From Pezizomycotina sp. ARF18 (Eukaryota; Ascomycota): 33,546 nt of DNA. A program made the translations under genes and the position numbers. The stretch is taken from contig AZLU01000007.1 in the NCBI GenBank assembly GCA_002224055.1, positions 477,455 through 511,000 of the forward strand, given 5' to 3'. Shown here piece by piece: positions 19,029 to 30,395 of the stretch. Each line of letters begins with the position of its first letter. Position 1 is the stretch's first letter. The notes beneath the pieces were generated by a model. It had not been told where the DNA came from. It saw only the letters and a list, made by a program, of their open reading frames with translations, and did no database searches.

Positions 19029-20656
19029 ATGAAGTTCGAACACGCTACCGTTCTGGCTCTCGCCGCCGTCGCCAGCGCCCGCTCGATCCGCCGTGACGGT
19101 GCCTCCTACGGAGCCGCTGGTGCCTCCACGACCTCTTACGGCCAGAGCTACAGCAGCAAGCAGTCCAGCTCGACACCACCTACTCCAGCTACGGTACCTC
19201 CAGCCAGTCTGGCGCCGAGGCCGGTTCTTACAGCGGCAAGGGTGAAAAGGATGACGGAAGCGGATACTCCGGTGAGTCTGGTGCCAACACTGACTCCGGA
19301 TACTCCGGCTCCGGTGCTCACGGATCCGGCCCTTACGGTGGTGAGTCTGGTGACAACCATGGCCAAGGACCTAAGGTGGTGATAACGGTGAGGACTGTGA
19401 GGAGGAAGGTTCTTCCCCGTCTGACCACGGTGCTGGATACGGCGGTGACAAGTCCACTGGCACCGGCTACTCTGCTCTTCCGCTTCCGGATCTGGATACT
19501 CCGGTTCCGGCTACTCTGGATCTTCCGCTTCCGGATCTGGATACTCCGGTTCCGGCTACTCTGGATCTTCCGCCTCTGGATCCGACTACTCTGGATCCGG
19601 TGCTCACGGTTCCGGCTACGGTGGTGAGTCCGATGACCACGGCCACGGATCCAAGGGTGGTGACAACGGTGAGGACTGCGAGGAGGGTGAAGGTACTTCC
19701 CTTCCGGCCACGGACCTCACGGTGGTGAGGATCTACCCGTCTTACGGATCCGGTTCTACTCCTTACGGATCCGGTTCTTCCCCGTCTTACGGATCCGGCT
19801 CTTCTCCGTCTTATGGATCCGGTTCTTCCCCGTCTTATGGTGGTTCTTCCCTGCTGGTGGTTACAAGGCCACCTCCACTGAGGAGGACTGCGAGGAGTCC
19901 GAGACCCCCGTCCACAAGCCCCATGGTCACGGTTACGGCCACGGCCACCCCCGCCTCACCATCCTTATGGTGGTTCTTCCCCGTCTGCTCCTACCGAGAC
20001 TCCTTGTGAGACTCCCGCTGCCGCCCCGGTTCCCACTCCGTAGAGACTCTTGTGAGACTCCGGCTGCTGTACCCGTCCCGGCCCCGGCCGAGACTCATTA
20101 CGAGACGCCCGCTGCTGTTCCGGTTCCGGCTCCAGTTGAGACTCCTTGCGAGACCGCCGTCCCTGTCCCGGCTACCACCCCATGCACCACTACCACCACC
20201 ACTTGCGAGACAGCTGTACCGGTGCCGGCTACCACCCGTGCACCACCACCACTACTACTTGCGAGACCGCCGTCCCGTCCCGGCTACCACCCATGCACCA
20301 CCTCGTCCCCTGCTGAAGTCCCGGTCCCGGCCACGACTCCTTGCACGACCTCTGGTGCCACTGAGGTCCCCGTCCCGGCTACCACCCCGTGCACCACCGT
20401 GCTGGTGAGGTTCCTGTCCCGCTGCCTCCATCCCGTGCACCACCATCGTTCTCGGCTCGCCCGCCCGGCTGCCTCGTCGCCTTGCGCCACCACCCTCGCC
20501 TCCTACGCCGTCCCGGCCGCCCCCGCATCTACCCCTTCCAACAATGTACCGTCCCTGCCGTGGTGAGACCCCCGTCTACACCGCTGCCGCTTCCAGGTTC
20601 ACGGGATCAATGTCGCTACACTTGCCGTTGCCGTCGCTTCCTTCCTTCTCCTGTAA
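19029..20656 (+). CDS. Secreted repeat-rich cell-surface protein with GPI-like tail (frameshifted)
   Basis: Begins with a signal peptide M-K-F-E-H-A-T-V-L-A-L-A-A-V-A-S-A-R-S followed by a dibasic R-R-D. The mature part has two repeat blocks. The first is Gly/Ser/Tyr-rich: G-S-G-Y-S-G-S-G-Y-S-G-S-S-A-S units (45-base period, about 19478-19575) and Y-G-S-G-S-S-P-S units (24-base period, 19743-19850), separated by D-N-G-E-D-C-E-E acidic-Cys segments. The second is Pro/Thr/Cys-rich: V-P-V-P-A-T-T-P-C-T-T and E-T-P-C-E-T-P-A-A-V-P-V-P units (about 20000-20430). The end, I-N-V-A-T-L-A-V-A-V-A-S-F-L-L-L with stop 20654-20656, is a typical GPI-attachment tail but lies one frame away. Several other one-base shifts interrupt it. 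It probably sits in the wall or on the plasma membrane. No enzyme domain is seen. Confidence 0.8.
19478..19575 (+). repeat. 45-base tandem repeat (15 residues) in the surface protein
   Basis: Two near-identical units start at about 19481 and 19526. They encode Gly/Ser/Tyr in the true frame and Leu/Asp/Pro in the frame left open by an indel. Confidence 0.8.
19743..19850 (+). repeat. 24-base tandem repeat (Y-G-S-G-S-S-P-S) in the surface protein
   Basis: About four to five copies, each containing the BamHI-like G-G-A-T-C-C, in frame with the coding sequence. Confidence 0.8.
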
Positions 20657-22298
20657 ATTCCTTGAAGGAAAGGTTCAATCTCGAAGGTTTTATGTTCATC
20701 ATCAAAAACTAATATTTTCATAGCGATGACTTTTTGCGAGACACTGAATTTCGTTGGGTATATAAAAATTAATCATTTATTCTGGGGCATTTGTTTGCCA
20801 CTGTACATTTTTTTTGGCAGTGCCTTTTCTATTTCTTTGTATCATTAATTTTTTTTATTCTCTTTTGTATTTCATTATAATTTACTATGTTCAAAAAAAC
20901 AATAACTTTTCTCGTGCCCTAAATATTGACGTTGGTGCTATCGTGAATGATATGAATTGACCCTGACCCGCGCCTTTAGCGAAGTGACTCGTTGCTCTGA
21001 AACCTCGTCTCCCTTCTCGCTCGCTTTGTTTTTCGTCTCAAGATTGACGCCACAAACAGCAATCACCGTGCATATTTCTCTCTTTATATCTTTGTGGGTT
21101 ACCGATCCTCCGAAATTGACAAGAGACAAACAGCGCAAACAAGGCCAAAAGCCTTTGAGAAAATTGTTAGCTCCACCTCCCGTATTCTCAATTTCTCACT
21201 GAACTATCTTCGCGATCACAGATTAGAAACGATTTCTGCGTTTACTAAATGGTAAACCCTATTCTGTTTTTTTCGCTCTCTACTTTTCTTACCGATGGTT
21301 TTTTAAACTAATTTTTGGATGAAAAAATTCCGCCTTTGATCTGCGGCGCTCCGGTAATTATTATTACGGTTGTGTTTCCTTCGCTCGCCGACCATACTAA
21401 AACGTAAAAGTTTTCCTAAGAAGTTTAGAGCGGGTGAGCGGGAGCGGAGGGATTATCAAAACGGATACATTCACCGCGTTATTTCCTCTTTTTCGAGTGA
21501 GACAGTGAAAAGAACGGAAAATAAATTTCAAGATGAGAATATAACGTAATGCTACTTATTCTCTGTTTATTTTGGATTCTTAGGTAATTTTTTTTTTCGG
21601 CTGCTGAGAGTTGTCTGTGTTTTGAAACCGAGTGATTGTAATTTGTTGCATGGCATGCAGACGGCTTAGCGAAGCGAAGGCCCTGTTTTATGAGAAATTT
21701 TGGAGGAAAACGTGGACGTGATTGAAATTAAATTTTTTTCGTTCGTGTCACCATCTTGATGATAATCCAGGTAAACAGTTTGTATCATATGGATATAATA
21801 TTAAATGGTACGTAGAAACAAAAGAATATAAAGAATACGGTAAAACTCACAGGTGCTGTAGTAGTCACCTTTACTCGTGAACTGTATTTTTGGTTTCGTG
21901 ACTTCATTATAGAATGTTGCGAGACATTCTATCGTCTTATCACGATCACTTGATGAAACTCGCACATTTTTGCATAAACTCAAACTTTCTCGCTTACGCC
22001 TAAGCGAAGAACTCTATGTTTAAACGAACGTGTAACATTCCTTGAGAATATGGGGTTTAGGTTGTGGAATGAAAGGCAATCCATGATTGTTATAATACTG
22101 GTTTAAGGTCGCGATGGCGGAGTTTCACTGCTTGGGTATTGAAATTAGAAGGAAGCTAGCAGAACAACAACAACAACAGCGAAAAAGAAAGAGGTTAAGA
22201 TAAGGATAGAATAAGACCGGATTATCAGATTTTCAGGGAGTTTTTATGGCCTTCTAGCTAGCTTCAAGGAAACGGAATTCTCTGAATAAACTAGTCCT
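20657..22298. other. 3' region of the surface-protein gene and gene-free sequence
   Basis: The first 250 bases are AT-rich, as expected for a 3' UTR. Further on, open frames of 60-81 codons are unremarkable. A (CAA)n run of four to five units is at about 22163-22178. No gene is supported. Confidence 0.45.
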
Positions 22299-22307
22299 CT
22301 TTCTTTC

Positions 22308-22342
22308 TTTTTTTTTTTTTTTTTTTTTCTTTTTTTTTTTTT
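22308..22342. repeat. Poly(T) tract, T21-C-T13
   Basis: Long T run with one C. It lies near the point where sequence texture changes: to the right, long homopolymers almost disappear until 27958. Confidence 0.9.
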
Positions 22343-22776
22343 GAAACAATTCAATTATACCAGTATGTATATTTTTTACTTCCTTCCCACGCTCATTATT
22401 ATTATTAGCAAACAAACCAAAATATTACGAACACCTCGCTCAACATCCACGACTTCATTACCAAAACATCCTCCCAAAGTCAACTGTTATTACTATATAT
22501 CTCTTATTGATCCAGCTATCTTGATTACGAAATACTTCGTTAATGGATATCACCAGTAAATCAGCCGTCGTGTCGGAACTTTCACCGTGAACCTTCGTGA
22601 AAAGTACCATCGAAAAAAGCTAAGCAGGTAGACTTGCCATAAATCTAAACTAACGCAAGCAATCTCCATGTAAACTTCATACTCTCATTATCAAGTATGA
22701 ATGAAGCCGGAGCGCCATAAACCGGCTACTTACTGCGAAGAATACGAAGTAGCTTGCCCACATATGATAGATTTGA

Positions 22777-23082
22777 CAAACGGAGGGCGTGTTACGCGAT
22801 AGCCCAAGAGATTTCCTCTACTTCTTCTTATGCTTCAAAGGGAAATAAGTTTTTACGACACCGTGCGTATTCTGCAAGTGTGATATGAATGAAGGGTGGC
22901 GCCCAGAGGAAGAGCCGACATCTGATAAGTTTGGCGGACGGATTGCAGTCCTGCGCGATAGCCCAAGAAATCCACTCCTCAGTCGCTCACGATACTTCTA
23001 AGAGAAATCAGTTTTTACGACCCAAGACGTATTCAGGGAGGGTGATATGAGTGAAGCACGGCGCCGAGAAGAAAGGATATTA
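22777..23082. repeat. Diverged tandem duplication, period about 160 bases
   Basis: Four shared words recur in order with nearly constant spacing: G-C-G-A-T-A-G-C-C-C-A-A-G-A at 22796 and 22955; G-T-T-T-T-T-A-C-G-A at 22849 and 23011; G-T-G-A-T-A-T-G-A at 22880 and 23042; G-G-C-G-C-C near 22898 and 23061. The translation is also conserved in one frame (A-I-A-Q-E-I ... F-L-R ... Y-S ... V-I-stop). Confidence 0.75.
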
Positions 23083-23179
23083 CGCTATATAAAAGGTTAG
23101 CTGAAACCCAACGCGGTGAAGGAAAATGATATACAGCATGTACCACCTGGTGGCAGAGTATAGAGCTACCAAAAACGCA

Positions 23180-24301
23180 ATTTCCAAGTTATAATCCTAC
23201 TCTCCTGTAGAGGCTCGGCTCCATAATGTTCCCCGCGGATACACACGTGCAAGATTGTTGTACGCAGAGATCAATGTATCGGAAAATCCTAGTACTACCT
23301 CATAGATTGTCGGACGTTTAAAGACAAACGTCCTAGCTGCGCCATAACGCAGAAGACGTTGCAACAACAATAAGCAATCAACATAATTGATATATCTGAT
23401 CCGAAGGATTTTGAAGTATGGAAAACATCGGTACGGCGTATGGTTCATACTGTTTGAATCTCCCAAGCTACAACATGACACTGTGTATCGAACAAAAGAA
23501 ATTCTGTCCCGGTGATACGTTCAACTAAGGCTTTACTTGCTATCACTGAGGCTACCACGACCGACACATACAGTTCCATCGAGGCATCAATCGACTGTAC
23601 GGGGGAAACCCGATAGTAGGAGAAATTTCCCGAACAGGATAGTTAAATCAGACGTAAGTCTCAGAGGAAGGTGTCTTCTGATAGCTAGTTGTCAATACTG
23701 GCGATGCGGACGTTGCGAAACTCATCTCATAAAACGTAAGAATTAACAACCGGCCCCAGAGTTCATCATAGAAGGTTCAAGATGATACCCGACCAGGCTC
23801 TTCGGTTGATAAAGGTAAATCTATGTATCTGTGTACTTTTTTCCCCCTCGCCCTTCCTTTCTGGAAAGCCCCCATAGACAACTTCGTCTACGCTGTAAAT
23901 GGACTTATGAAATAGCGCAAGGATATAGCATACGCTATAAGCAGAGTAATGCCGTCAATTCTCCATGGGTAAGGCGTACTGGAGTTTAAGAATTCTCAAT
24001 GGGTAGAAAAACGAGGACCGCTTCGGCATAGAAGAAGCAAACTCTAGATTTCATACTTAGTGACACTGTAGTAAAACTTACTCAGTATACATGGCAACTG
24101 CGCCGCCCCTGAAATGGGTATATATCTCGCTGATTAACACTCTCGCTGGATAAACCTCTGCGTTCGTAGCTTGCTGGCTAATAGATAGTACCACAAAAAA
24201 ACACCTGATACGTTAGCCAGGTTATCCAATACTCAAACACTGCGTGCGCTAGCGAAGCAAGTCGTATGGAAGATACGAGGAAGTCCGCGGATAGATTGTC
24301 A
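23180..24301. repeat. Diverged long direct repeat, copy A
   Basis: Collinear with copy B (24830-25906). Shared words and offsets: A-A-C-A-T-G-A-C-A-C-T-G at 23472 and 25135 (1663); G-A-T-A-A-A-G-G-T-A-A-A-T at 23808 and 25461 (1653); T-A-C-T-C-A-A-A-C-A-C at 24230 and 25880 (1650); C-G-G-A-T-A-G-A-T-T-G-T-C-A at 24288 and 25893 (1605). The sequence between these words aligns with many mismatches, so the copies are old. Confidence 0.7.
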
Positions 24302-24829
24302 GTTTTTGCCGTTGAATTATGTTAAAGGTACACACGGTATTTACCTCGGAACACGGCTCATATTATTCTGTGAAAAGATTCCGCTATTAAGTATCTCCAG
24401 AAGAGCGAATTTTGGCTCGATAACGTTTGGCTTGATAACGTCCGAATTCGCGAAGCCGTCTTTTAATCTTCGGTACGTGTATGCCCATGACATACAGACT
24501 AGGAGATGTGTTGCTTTGGATCTAGTTTGGTTCAATATATCAAGGCGAATTTACCTGTCAAATTCTTATACTATCGTTGCATTAATTAACATTCGGCAAT
24601 AATTGTGTCAAGATGCGGCGAAAGTTTATAGTCCCTATGCATCTATGCAACGAAATCTACGTAATGTAACTCCAAAGCGACAGTGTCATAAAGCGCGTGG
24701 GAGAAACCAAGGCTGGATGAGCGCTCAGCTCCAGTACCGAATTCCTTGGTTGAGTTTTGGTACATATTCCTGAGACTTACTAAATTGTAAACACATTTAA
24801 TGTAATTCATTCTCGATCAGACCTGATAT

Positions 24830-25906
24830 TATAGAATATCCAAAAAAGACACTAAACGCGGCCTTCTCATATCTAAACACAAAAAAAAGCGTCTAGGATC
24901 GCTGCACGGTAGGCAACAAACCAACTGATATCGTTCCAAAATCTTCGACCGTCGCCTATAGATTGAGCGTTTTATGAGCACCCTATCTGCAAGTATAACG
25001 CAGACTACTGGACCACAAAGGGGTGGATCGTTCCCTGGATATGTCTGAGGCGTTTCCGCCGAACATAAAAAACCTTGGATTACAGAACGATGAGGCATAC
25101 CATTGGAATCTTTCGATTTATAATCGAAATATATAACATGACACTGCGCGAATCGAACAACGAGAGCTGACGGTGGATACGTTCTGTTAAAGCTTTGCCT
25201 GTATTACTGAAAGTGTCGAGACTAAGATATACAGTCTCGTCAATGCGTCGGATCTATTATAATGGGAAGCCTCGCGCTATAATAGAGGAGGACAATGACG
25301 ACGATAGTTAAGTTAGAGGTAGATCTCCGAGAAATGGGTAATCCGATAACCAGTTGTCTCTGCCAATGATTCAAACCCGTTCTGTAAACTTAAGAATCAG
25401 CGCTGTGTGGCAGAGCCCACTATAGAAGTTCCAGATGATCCTAGACTCAATCTTTCAGTAGATAAAGGTAAATGCCATGTATCAGTGCCCGTCCTCGCCA
25501 TTTTACTTTATAGAAGAGAGTCGTAAAGCACCTGTAGGTTTGATAAGTAGACATGTAAATGCAAGTGGCGGCGTTGTATACGTCGCGGCAATAGATACCG
25601 CCAAACGCCAATGTAGCCGTGCCATATGGAACTTACGAGTATCGCTTACTTTACTATTGGAAACGCGCATCCTGCATATCCGCGAAATCTCGACTTTTCA
25701 TCTACTTACCAAGCATAGAAAGCGCGGAAGATACATCGCAACTGGCACCCGTTTAGCCACCACAATGGGCGTGCGTTACGTTGGTCAACGCCACCCGTTG
25801 GATAACTCTACAGCTACAGCTGGCTGGCTATTGCTAGCTGGTAATATACAGCTATCTTAAAATTAGCCGGGTTGACTAGTACTCAAACACAACGGATAGA
25901 TTGTCA
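24830..25906. repeat. Diverged long direct repeat, copy B
   Basis: Partner of copy A, with anchors as listed there. It holds the longest open frame of the region (25477-25860). A possible third copy (27240-27560) shares T-A-C-T-T-A-C-T-C...T-G-G-C-A-A-C-T with copy A, but this is weaker. Confidence 0.7.
25477..25860 (+). CDS. Unrecognised 127-codon ORF in repeat copy B
   Basis: Starts M-Y-Q-C-P-S-S-P-F-Y-F just after the conserved repeat word at 25461-25473. The equivalent place in copy A (ATG 23823) opens M-Y-L-C-T-F-F-P and also shares K-A-P and V-N further on, but stops after 30 codons. The rest contains G-R-Y-I-A-T-G-T-R, similar to G-R-Y-I-A-S-G-N-R in the ORF at 28063. No signal peptide is visible directly upstream. 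It may be an exon of a small, duplicated, fast-evolving gene, or chance in a repeat. Function unknown. Confidence 0.3.
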   Translation: MYQCPSSPFYFIEESRKAPVGLISRHVNASGGVVYVAAIDTAKRQCSRAIWNLRVSLTLLLETRILHIREISTFHLLTKHRKRGRYIATGTRLATTMGVRYVGQRHPLDNSTATAGWLLLAGNIQLS

Positions 25907-27957
25907 TTCCGTACAGCTGGAAAGCTACGCACGACCTCCTTCCGTAAATGGTATATCCATTTTGGTATCATTCCACTAAGGGTTGGATCCATAACGGTTG
26001 AAGCTTGTCTATTATAAATCTACAAGATGGTACAAAAGTAGATAGGGATTAGTAGCAAGCTTTCTCTCCGTCAGAATCCGTTAAATTTGAAACTTTCAAG
26101 GCAAATCTCCTGTCTAAACCTCACAGTATCGCTACATGACTTAACAGCAGGTGAAGATTCATATGACGTACTGTAGAGCTTCCATGATCCACAGCAATAA
26201 TTAAGCAAAAACAACGCACTCATCGAAATGATGAATCTGCTGCAACATGGAACAGGGCGGAAGATCCGGGATCGCAAGCGCTTGGAAACACTACCATGAA
26301 GAAGCATACTAAATTATGTTGTACTTCGTAAAACCTGTAGATCGTAAATCAGTTAAACGCGATTCCCAAATTCGGTGACACCCGATATCAATAAACTAGC
26401 CGCTGGCTTTACTCAAATGATAGCTCATCCGGGTTTCGCATTGCCACATAGGAGGGCCGCAAGGGGCAATGAGAACACATAGCTAGGGAAGTGTTTCTTG
26501 GGAGTTGGCTCTGCTGTACGCAGCACCCTTACGACCATAATAACTCAAGCTCCAGCGAATCCACCAGAGTCTACTCTCTAGGGATAGGCTACTCGTAAGG
26601 CACTTCCGACCATAAGACTAGAGCACCAAAGGCAGATAATCAAAGGCAAACGGCGCAGACAATCCGCAGCGATATCTGAATTACCACGAGATCGATAAAT
26701 GGCTCGTCAAGCTACGTATAGAGTTCCAGTCCTGCTCTCCGAATCGAACGTGTGATACGAGTACAAAATTGTAAACTTTTACGTGAACAAATTAGCACAA
26801 AATTCTGAGGGTGACGCCGATACAACAAGCTCCTGCGGTACACTGGGAAGAGTTTAATGTCCGACGCAGCCGTAATGGCATATTTGTAGTGAGGTGAGAC
26901 ACTTTGTGGTTGCGAAGTCCTTGACCAAGTGGGTCGATGTTGACACATAAATGTCCAACGAAGGCGACGAAGGTAATATACGGTATGCTCTTAACTCATT
27001 GCACGAGTTTGCTGATAGAAGGAATTGCATTAATGGGCTAAAGCGGTTTGCTAAAGCGGTTTGCTATAGCTTATGGCTCAACAATTCAAATCAGTTGTTC
27101 TATAAATCGCATATAGGGGCTGAATGAAGAGATGGAGGAGTGAACCGATAGATCACTGCGTCTTGATCAGCACCTACACATCTACGTTTTATCCGAAATT
27201 GTTATAGGCGGAAAAAGAACTCACTATATTATCATTCCTAGTCCGCTTTCACCATCGGAGCATGATGAGGGTGGTTTGATAGGTAAAATATTGAAACTTA
27301 GTAAAGTAACGCTCTCGAGAGCTCGGGGAGGGTTGGTAAATGCAATTGGTAATTATCCACTTATCGGGCTGATGCTTTCAGGGTTGGAGATGGTACGTGA
27401 AGGACGCCAGTACCGGATCTTTGAGAACGACTACTCCCATAGCTTAACGCCACAGCACAGGTCCACTACATAATACAACAATTTTCGCCCGACAGTTACG
27501 GAAAAAATGATACTTACTCTATAGTGGCAACTTTCTTCGTAGTTCCATCCTCAGATCGCTAATGTTTAAAAAAGATAAGCTCTACGATGGATATATGACA
27601 AACGGAAAAGTGAGGCAGGTATAGAGAGAGTTGTAACTTGTGGCTTACAAATTTTGCATTCCCAGCTCTTATAAGAGCCACTGCCGCTCCGTCAAAGGAG
27701 TAAAGACCCAACATGTCATAATCCAAAAATATCGTGTTTGTGGAGGAAGCGGATACACTCTGTTTTGTTAGTCCTCAATGCTAACTACATCATATATCAA
27801 ATAGCGCCTGAATTCGACGATTGGACAAAGTCTTATACCTTATTTTGAATCAGTTCCACCACATCTCCCTTGTTTACTAGTGGAGATGCTGGATAAGAGA
27901 CAAACCGCCACATAAAATCGTGTGCGTCACCCAAGCCCCGTCGATAGTACTACACAA

Positions 27958-27989
<32 letters not shown>

Positions 27990-27991
27990 AA
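27958..27991. repeat. T25 followed directly by A9
   Basis: The only long homopolymer in 22.4-32.5 kb. The T-to-A switch can self-pair over nine bases. Confidence 0.9.
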
Positions 27992-28062
27992 GGCTACTGC
28001 AGCTCTTGCGACCGTGATTATATATAGAACTCTCATCCCTTGAGGCGGATGATTGGAGGATA

Positions 28063-28371
28063 TTGACGTGTCTAGTGTATCTAGTGTACCGAAACCCTTT
28101 CCTTAATGGACGCTACATAGCATCAGGAAACCGATGGCAGGGCAACTACTCATATATCTCTCCAAGGATGACGACGCGACGTACGGCTTACAGAGTGGTA
28201 AAATTTACTCAGCTCCAGCGTAATACCTCTGCCTCTGCTCACCGAGGAACTTTTAAACTTTCTACGCAGCAAAGTTCCATAACAAGGAAGGGTCGTTTAA
28301 CTATCCTTTTTCATGATATTGCATGCCACCAACGCGAGCATATCGATCAACAGCAGAAGTTCGAGAATTGA
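28063..28371 (+). CDS. Unrecognised 102-codon ORF, related to repeat ORF
   Basis: An open frame with a Tyr/Arg-rich start containing N-G-R-Y-I-A-S-G-N-R, resembling G-R-Y-I-A-T-G-T-R in the ORF at 25477, then R-T-A-Y-R-V-V-K-F-T-Q. A 9-base exact tandem duplication lies at its start (28071-28088). It could be a diverged fragment of the same family. No known domain is recognised. Confidence 0.25.
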   Translation: MTCLVYLVYRNPFLNGRYIASGNRWQGNYSYISPRMTTRRTAYRVVKFTQLQRNTSASAHRGTFKLSTQQSSITRKGRLTILFHDIACHQREHIDQQQKFEN

Positions 28372-30395
28372 TCCATCAGAGCTTTGTTGAGAGACTTGGG
28401 ACTTTGTTTGGTAACCTGACTAGTGTGTAAGGTATAAACAGGTCATCATTTCGAGAACACTAGAATGCATAATTGCTACAACATTCACAATAAAAACAGC
28501 TCTTTTAACTGGCAAACGGCTGATAAGGAAAGAAGATTCATCAGCCATCGACTATCTCGATATAAAATGCTTCAAGAAACTGCTAAATTTTTCATATGAA
28601 AATATGAATCTGAAGCACTGGTAATGCGATAAAGCAATTAGAAACATCAGAGCTATTCGTACATAGAGGATATGTCTGATATGAAAAATATAGACATTGA
28701 AATGCTACGTCTAATGTATTCTATTGAAGCAGACGCGTAACACATTCTTCGAGAAATAGCAAGACCCCTTTCTGACTTTTGTAATAGGGATGTTTTTCAA
28801 CACTTACGTTTCAGCAACATGGATCGATAAAATGGAGCTTTACAGAATGTTACGGCCTAGCCCAGAAGATGAAACTAGAATCATAAAGTCCAGAAAGAAG
28901 GAATGTGGGAAATATCAACTAGTGAATCGGCATAGTCTATGATGCCTGAACTGGGATGTCCTTGGAGGATAATGACTGAGGCGAACGATATATAATGGGG
29001 TTCGAAGTTGAGGACGCACATGTGAAGCCTTCGAAATTGTAAGACTTAATGTCGTATTGGTGCTAGCTCTAGCTCTACTGTATTTAAGTAATTTTTAATT
29101 CTCAGAAAGAAGTTATCTAATTTTGTACCGATTTTTTCAAACTCGCTCTATCAAGAAAATCACCAAATGAAAGACTACTCGTCGGTTTGTTCATTTGTAA
29201 CAGGTAGATTCTATTGCTCTTTTGTAATAGGAAATAAGGTTGTAACATGGTGGGGTAGAAATACTTTAGTACTATGGAAGAGCTTATAAACTCCGTATAC
29301 TTGGTGAATGGTTATAAAATTAGTCATTGAGGAATGTACTGGTAGCCTTGAGGTGAAGGATCATTGAAGTAAGCGGCATATATCGTCATCCTCTGCTTAA
29401 TTGAAGTTTGGAACACATTTCAAAATTCGGGGGAATATATAGAATTGAGCGTTCTGGGTTGCACGATAATTCAAACCGATGAACGACTACGTATTTGCTT
29501 CAAAATACTAAAATAGCTCCTCGAAATCAAGGAAGGATCCTAGGATGCCGATCTCTTTAAATTTAAAACTGGTCAAACTCCTTTATCTTACTTTGCGTGG
29601 TTATGACTGGGTTGTGATCTGACTTTGCGAACTGGTAGTGGTAAATTTGAGCCTTAACGCTGGGTCTCACCGGGTTCTGCGGCTGTGCTGACCCGCTGAT
29701 ACGTGTCAAGGGTACTTGTAAGCGACAGGGTAATAAGCAGTTTGCAGCCGCCGAAAATAAAAGTCAGCAAGTCCATGGTCCGAGCTTCCGGTGCTATACC
29801 AAACAACACAAAAAAACTTGATTGATTATTTACCTCGTGGATATGATTGATATCGTTATAGACCGTTATATCCGTTTGACGCTTGTTTGGGGGCTTTGAA
29901 AGCAAAAAATCAGGTTCTGGGACACAGCCAAAGCAATCTGCTTACATCGTAGTTATCTCCAAATTAATATAGAACCACAGAGGAACCGCGATGATTTTTG
30001 GTTGGACCGGGGTTTCTGATTAATTCGATCTTTATTAAGCCATATGAATCTACCCTTGTGTTATCGGAATTCGGCAATGGTGCTACTAAATAGCTATAAT
30101 CGCTATTAATGTTTTAGAACATGATAAGTTCGAACTTCCGTACGTAAAGCTACGATATTTGGTAACACGAAGTTCGAAAATACCAGTGTGGTATTGAGGG
30201 CATCCGTATCTTCGTCTATATATTGAAGCACTGGACACCCTTTCACTCCCATCTTCACTAGCAAGCATCACAGGCATTACAGACCAAGCAAAGCTCAAAA
30301 TCTTCCTTACTTACCGTGCTACTATTCGCAAAGCCCTCTATAGTTTACTTGAGATCTTCACAAACAATTGATCAATCATTCTCAGTGCATTCAAA
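28372..30395. other. Gene-free stretch
   Basis: AT-rich sequence with no supported gene. A minus-strand open frame at 29654-29905 has one hydrophobic segment (L-L-T-F-I-F-G-G-C-K-L-L-I-T-L) but no family resemblance. The last 150 bases should be the promoter and leader of the secreted-protein gene at 30396. Confidence 0.4.

Noticed and set aside
19148-20493. Minus-strand frames rich in Gly/Val/Thr opposite the surface protein
   Set aside because: Mirror translations of its repeats in a GC-rich region.
22560-28400. CRISPR-like or centromeric satellite array
   Set aside because: Repeat copies are long, diverged and not regularly spaced, and no spacer structure exists; a fungal genome would not be expected to hold CRISPR.
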